Source: Blasia pusilla
Lineage: Eukaryota; Marchantiophyta; Marchantiopsida; Blasiales
Direction of reading: 5' to 3'
DNA length: 64,000 nt
Assembly: GCA_050084515.1 (NCBI GenBank)
Contig: CM114274.1
Span: forward strand, 9,052,001 to 9,116,000
This document shows, one piece after another, positions 59,561 to 64,000 of the stretch. How positions within the stretch are numbered: the stretch's first letter is position 1; each line of letters opens with the position of its first letter. The notes beneath the pieces are model-generated. The model did not search any database. It saw nothing but the letters and a program-made list of their open reading frames with translations, and was not told where the DNA came from. The translations under genes and the position numbers were made by a program.

Positions 59561-61561
59561 TGACAATTTGGTTAGAGGAAGTGCAAATGAAAATTTGGTA
59601 AGAGGAAGGGTATGCAACTTAGTCCTAACTAACCTTTATAAGTCCTAACTCATTTAGTGGCAGTTCAGCACTAACTCCTGAATCTTCACTCCTCATGAGC
59701 TCTAGAGGTGCTTGAATTCGCTCGGGACTTTATCGTTCTTCCAATTTTGAGGGTTTGGAAAACATGAGCGGATGTTGTTTCTCATTGCAGATCTGACCGT
59801 CTCAACAACTTGTGGATGGAGAAGAATCAATGATAACAATGGATGTGTAGAAGAAGAAAATGATGATAGGAGAAAATTCACTCACAGAAAACACACACTA
59901 AAATGGTAAGAACTTCCATGAAGACATTGCCATGAAAATTTTATGCTAATGGAAAATGGGTGGGAGATTTCGACTAGAGAAATTTATGGGATTTTTTTTT
60001 AATTACACATAAATTTTATATATACACAAGAGGGCAATAACATACAAAACTTGAAATGGATTAGTGCGTCTCACTATGAGGGCATAACTTTTTTGACGTC
60101 CTTCAAGTCAACGCGGATGGCATTTGGCCATATAAAAGAGTACGGATTCAGATGTCTAACCCTATAGTACGTTTATGAGACACCTATTCCATGCAAAGTT
60201 TGTCCGTGTCTTCTATTGAGAGTGTGGACTCCTCAATAGATCACCACCTTATTAGAGTTTTCAAAACCTAAATGAATGATTGGAACCAAGATGCAAGAGT
60301 ATACTCTGAGGAAAGAGACAAAAGAATCATAGCCAGACATAAAGGGGAGTATGTCAACACAACGGGGGCAAGACTAATTAAATAATTAGTAACAAAAGAG
60401 CAAAGTGGTGAACTTAAAAAAGTGATCTCAAGTAACCAAAGTGGAGCAAAAATTTTATATACTTATCAATACAAGCACTTCTCATGAAAAGTGATAAGCT
60501 TAAAACATATTTGATCCATGGATAATTAGTGAGCTAATACTTTGTAAAAAGTTACAACATAAGGACTTTGATTTGTTTTCCCATTTTGAAAAAAGGTTAT
60601 CTTTATAGATGACCAATTTCTATTAAGAAAAAAGGTACGCCTAAAACTTTGCAAAACCATGAGAGTAATCCAACACTACTAACCAATTCAAATGATGGGG
60701 GAAGTACTAAATGAGTGAAGATCAATTTAGAGATCAAAGTTTGAATAAATGTAGTTATTCTTAGTTTTGGAGGGATAAGTCTTTTTCTAAAATCCTTGAA
60801 ATACGTGTTGGGTGGGTGAGTAGGCACACACACATTTCAACCCATAAAACTTACCATTTAATCTATATTATTATGCAAGAACACCTTCTTAACTTGCAAA
60901 AATCTCTTTGATTGACACACGGAAATAGGGTATCAAGAAAGTTTTTTGGTAATATGGCCAATAAGAAAATTTTACATCAATCTTTGATCACAATTGTTCC
61001 TCTACATAGCACATGCCACACACTAGTTTCATTAAAGACCCACTAAAGCTTTGAAAAAAATTACTTATAAATACATCTAATGAATGTATGCCTTAAGAGT
61101 ACATTTCAACTTCAATTGAACTCATGACACATATTTAATGAAATTTAATGAATATTTTCCTTGCGCAACTTTGTCACCCACAATATTAACAACATTAGCT
61201 CTTCATAAATGCATACCATTGTAGAAGTGTTATATGCTCTTTGTTTTTTTGTTGTCTTATTTTATATTACTATGGTATTCATTGAAAACAAATCAGATTT
61301 TCATCATCAACATTTACGAGTTAAACACACAAAAAATCTCAAACTAGTTATGTGGCCACATCATAAGTAATCATAGATGAATAAGTCAAATCACTTAGTT
61401 TAGTATATTTGTACCCTATTTAAATTTAGGGGCTATTCATGATTTGTTAGAAAAAGGATGCCACATGTGAAAACTCATATGAAACTAGAATACAATTTAA
61501 TTCTAAGCATGCGCGCACAAGGTTCGAAATCGTTTGAAGTTTGATCGTGTTAGAAATTCTA

Positions 61562-61629
<68 letters not shown>

Positions 61630-62719
61630 GAATTAGTGGGCAGCTCGTGCCATGCACGGGAGTGAAGGGACTTATCACAAAATCGTTTTCTTCCTACCCG
61701 TGTAGGGTAAAACATTTTTTTGTTGCCCATATAATAGAAAGCATTTTTTTGTTACCCGGTTGCCACATGTCAAGCAAGGAGGTGTTTGCAAATCAATAAG
61801 GCACTCAAATCAATAAAGCACTCTCCAATAATATTCTAGATACAAATAAATAAAAGAGGTATAATAGATATTGCATAATTGCCATTATGCTCGTTTTGGA
61901 GGGGGTACAATCCTATGCTCCATGTGCACATATTTATGAGAGTTTCTCCCATGTTCTCCAAATGAGTTTTAAATCAAAGTATTTTAAGTGGAGGTTACCT
62001 TTATGATTACTATGTTATGTGTGGATTTCTTCCCATTTTACTTTTGATTAATGTAGTTCATCATAAAGGCAACGCCCATAATTCATGTTTCTTTACTCAA
62101 AAAGACTGACTTTGCATACCTACTCAAGTACTTTGCATGAATTTTCACTCTGTGCATAAAAATAGATGAAAAGATAACATATATACGAGTAATTTACTAG
62201 AAGAATTCCACATACATTTTGCTGGATGAATTTAATTAGTAAATTTAATTAGTAAGAGTTTTGAAGAAACATGAAAAGAATGAGGGGAGATGGTGTTTTA
62301 TTATAGGATCAAAGTTCACATGAGATAAGAATGAGGATTTTTTCCAAAAAATGATAGTACAAAGTTTAACAAATATAAAAATGTAGTAGATGATTTTACT
62401 TTTTGGATAGCCACTTGTGTCTCCACGACTTTTGTGCTTTACACATGGCAATAGCAAGAAAGGAAAAACTCTCATCCTATGATCGAAATGTATTATGATG
62501 GATAATAAATAGTATGATGAGATGTGGAATTTTATATAATTAAAAAAAATTAAAAAAATGTTTAAAAGCTAGTGTATATTTAAAGGAGTCTGAAAAATTA
62601 AACTCAACTTCTCCAAACCCAAAAACATTCGCAAGTTTGAAGACATTCAAATTCAATGTTAATAGCTAGTCAAGAGAATAAATTAAAAAATGTTACACAC
62701 AAATTTTAAAAAATTATCC
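59561..62719. other. AT-rich intergenic DNA
   Basis: No gene recognised. Includes a (TA)n tract. ACATGTCAAGCAAGGAGGTGTTTGC near 61767 resembles ACATGTCAAACAAAATAGGAGTTTGC at 62809, so an unidentified dispersed repeat is present. Confidence 0.4.
61563..61625. repeat. (TA)n microsatellite
   Basis: About 31 TA units. Confidence 0.95.
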
Positions 62720-62825
62720 ATAATATGTGAACGGCCTTCTTCCTACCTAATTGTAACATGTCAAACAAACAGATAATATGTGAACGGCCTTCTTCCTACC
62801 TAATTGTAACATGTCAAACAAAATA
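62720..62825. repeat. 53-bp perfect tandem duplication
   Basis: ATAATATGTGAACGGCCTTC at 62720 recurs at 62773; the two 53-bp copies are nearly identical, so the duplication is recent. Confidence 0.85.
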
Positions 62826-62979
62826 GGAGTTTGCAAATTAAGAATCCATTTTCCCATAATTTTTTCGGGAGAGAAAATAGCCATTCGTTTTATAAAAACA
62901 TTTAATTGCAGTTTCTATTATAAAACTAGTCTGGTTTAGAAGATAATGAATGAAGAAACATCATTTCATTAAATAGCGA

Positions 62980-63600
62980 TCAAACGTTTTGACAAATGGC
63001 TTGTCGCATACAAAGGTGAGAAACTTCATCGCTCAACTTCTTCGAGGCTTGAATTCTTCCAATCGGTCAAGTATCAGTCACCACAGGTGGAGACATATTT
63101 GTACGTCAAAGTTGCTAAAACATCATTTCATACACATCCCGAGTGCGGTGCCTTCGAAGATGACGCAGAGAGATCTTTGGTAACTATAATATACGAGCAA
63201 ATAATCTGTTGGGTACAGAACATCGAATTCAGGTCGTTTATGGTACGAATCTGGTCTACGAAATCGTCGCTGCGGCAAATAAGGTCTACAGTGAGGAGCG
63301 ATCAACAATTCTTCTCTCCACGACATCCGCCCATTCCGCCCCGTGTCTGGCAAACTGTGGTCATGAAGGTGGATACTAAACCGTCGGATGGAACGTTTTC
63401 CCAGTCGTTAAACCTGCAGCTTTTCTATTCCGTAAAATTTTCAGAATACGAATTGTACCACTACAGCTCTGTATTGTCCAACTACTCCTCAGTGTGTATG
63501 TACCACACTATGTTTATGGAAAAGCTGGAACTTCGGTCAACGAATGTCGGCTGCTGTTCGTGAGGATTAATCCCTTCGCAGGAGGAAAGAATATATAACT
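62980..63600. other. GC-richer segment downstream of the zinc-ribbon gene, unidentified
   Basis: A plus frame 63087-63563 (158 codons) and a minus frame 63123-63353 overlap. Neither has a recognisable motif. Because the minus-strand gene at 63649 ends just to the right, this is most likely its 3' UTR or flank. Confidence 0.3.
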
Positions 63601-63648
63601 CTGTACAGAGATGATCCAAGAAACTTATAAAAAATGGTTTTCAATGTA

Positions 63649-63876
63649 CTAGTGCGATCGGAGCCGAGCTCCGCAATTTCTGCACACGATAGTGTGATGC
63701 GTTCTCCAGCACAGTGGAACGAAGCAAAACCTGCAGGTATCCTTCACCTTCACATCACTCGCACCACCACCACAGTTCCCACAAATACCTTTGGCAGGCT
63801 TTGTGCCCTTCACCTTACGTTTCTGGTCGCAAACAAAGCAGAGAAACATGATGTTTGTCTGATCCGCTACTTCCAC
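63649..63876 (-). CDS. Small plant zinc-ribbon protein of unknown function
   Basis: 75 residues with five cysteine pairs or near-pairs: CFVC (13-16), CGNC (32-35), CRFC (48-51), Cys56 and CRNC (65-68), and the core RFCFVPLCW. It resembles a family of 60-80 residue plant proteins (pattern: VCD, CGNCGG or CPYCGG, RFCFLPL, CxxCxRRL) that are sometimes misnamed methionyl-tRNA synthetase; no enzymatic domain is present. Family members usually start near Met10 (MFLCFVCDQ), so the first nine residues may be an extension or leader. A structural Zn-binding role is inferred from the cysteines. Intronless, with its promoter at the right edge of the window. Confidence 0.8.
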   Translation of the reverse strand: MEVADQTNIMFLCFVCDQKRKVKGTKPAKGICGNCGGGASDVKVKDTCRFCFVPLCWRTHHTIVCRNCGARLRSH

Positions 63877-64000
63877 GCCAATTTCGTCTCGACAGCAGAC
63901 CTCTCACCTAATAATAACACAATCAAAGTTCCTCCCCTTCTTTCCAAACTCGATTTCTCAAGAGTCCAAATCACTAACTTGCGAATCGCTCTACAACTCC

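Noticed and set aside
63087-63563. 158-codon plus frame as a gene
   Set aside because: No recognisable motif, overlaps a minus frame, and lies where the 3' UTR of the minus-strand zinc-ribbon gene is expected.

Overview
The window is nuclear DNA from a land plant. The evidence is a spliced SPARTAN-family gene with GT-AG introns, a plant-type signal peptidase complex subunit 1, a small plant-type zinc-ribbon gene, Ty1/copia elements primed by initiator-Met tRNA (TGGTATCAGAG), Ty3/gypsy elements, and long AT-rich intergenic DNA with TA and GA microsatellites. The species cannot be fixed from sequence alone. From memory, gypsy elements that carry a cytosine methyltransferase are known from streptophyte algae and seedless plants, so a bryophyte, lycophyte or fern is a reasonable guess, but only a guess.

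Layout. 1-740 is a gypsy gag remnant that abuts a copia 3' LTR and a degraded copia pol (741-2290). 2291-6300 has no recognisable gene. 6300-11900 is a GC-richer island: a 37-bp minisatellite, gene-like sequence I could not identify, and the signal peptidase subunit gene (10408-10704, minus) with a long pyrimidine/purine tract upstream. 11900-24720 is AT-rich with LTR and copia fragments, (GA)n, (TA)n and hairpins. 24724-25407 is a solo gypsy-type LTR with a very long (GA)n. 26267-30897 is a short-TIR DNA element split by an almost complete copia element that lacks integrase. 31165-46992 is a nest of transposons: a DNA-element remnant holds a copia element, which holds a plus-strand gypsy (B), which holds a minus-strand gypsy (A, 34632-45075) flanked by a 4-bp AGGG duplication. 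A solo LTR with a 5-bp TCCAC duplication sits inside the gag of A. 47000-52400 is AT-rich with another TIR element, a hairpin and degenerate tandem repeats. 52427-56782 (minus) is an eight-exon SPARTAN (SPRTN) protease gene reconstructed here. 56890-59560 holds promoter-side minisatellites. 59560-63000 is AT-rich repeat DNA. 63649-63876 (minus) is a small zinc-ribbon protein gene.

The most interesting object is gypsy A. Between its aspartic protease and its reverse transcriptase it carries a DNA (cytosine-5) methyltransferase domain in one continuous frame (39558-38098). Motif I, the catalytic Pro-Cys, the ENV motif, the motif VIII region and the C-terminal motifs are all visible. The frame is broken by only three stops, all TAG, one of them directly after the catalytic Cys. 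The element is therefore a decayed copy of a retrotransposon that encoded its own DNA methylation enzyme.

The host genes are unrelated in function: ER signal-peptide processing (SPCS1), DNA-protein crosslink repair (SPRTN), and an unknown zinc-ribbon protein. They are islands in a transposon-dominated region.
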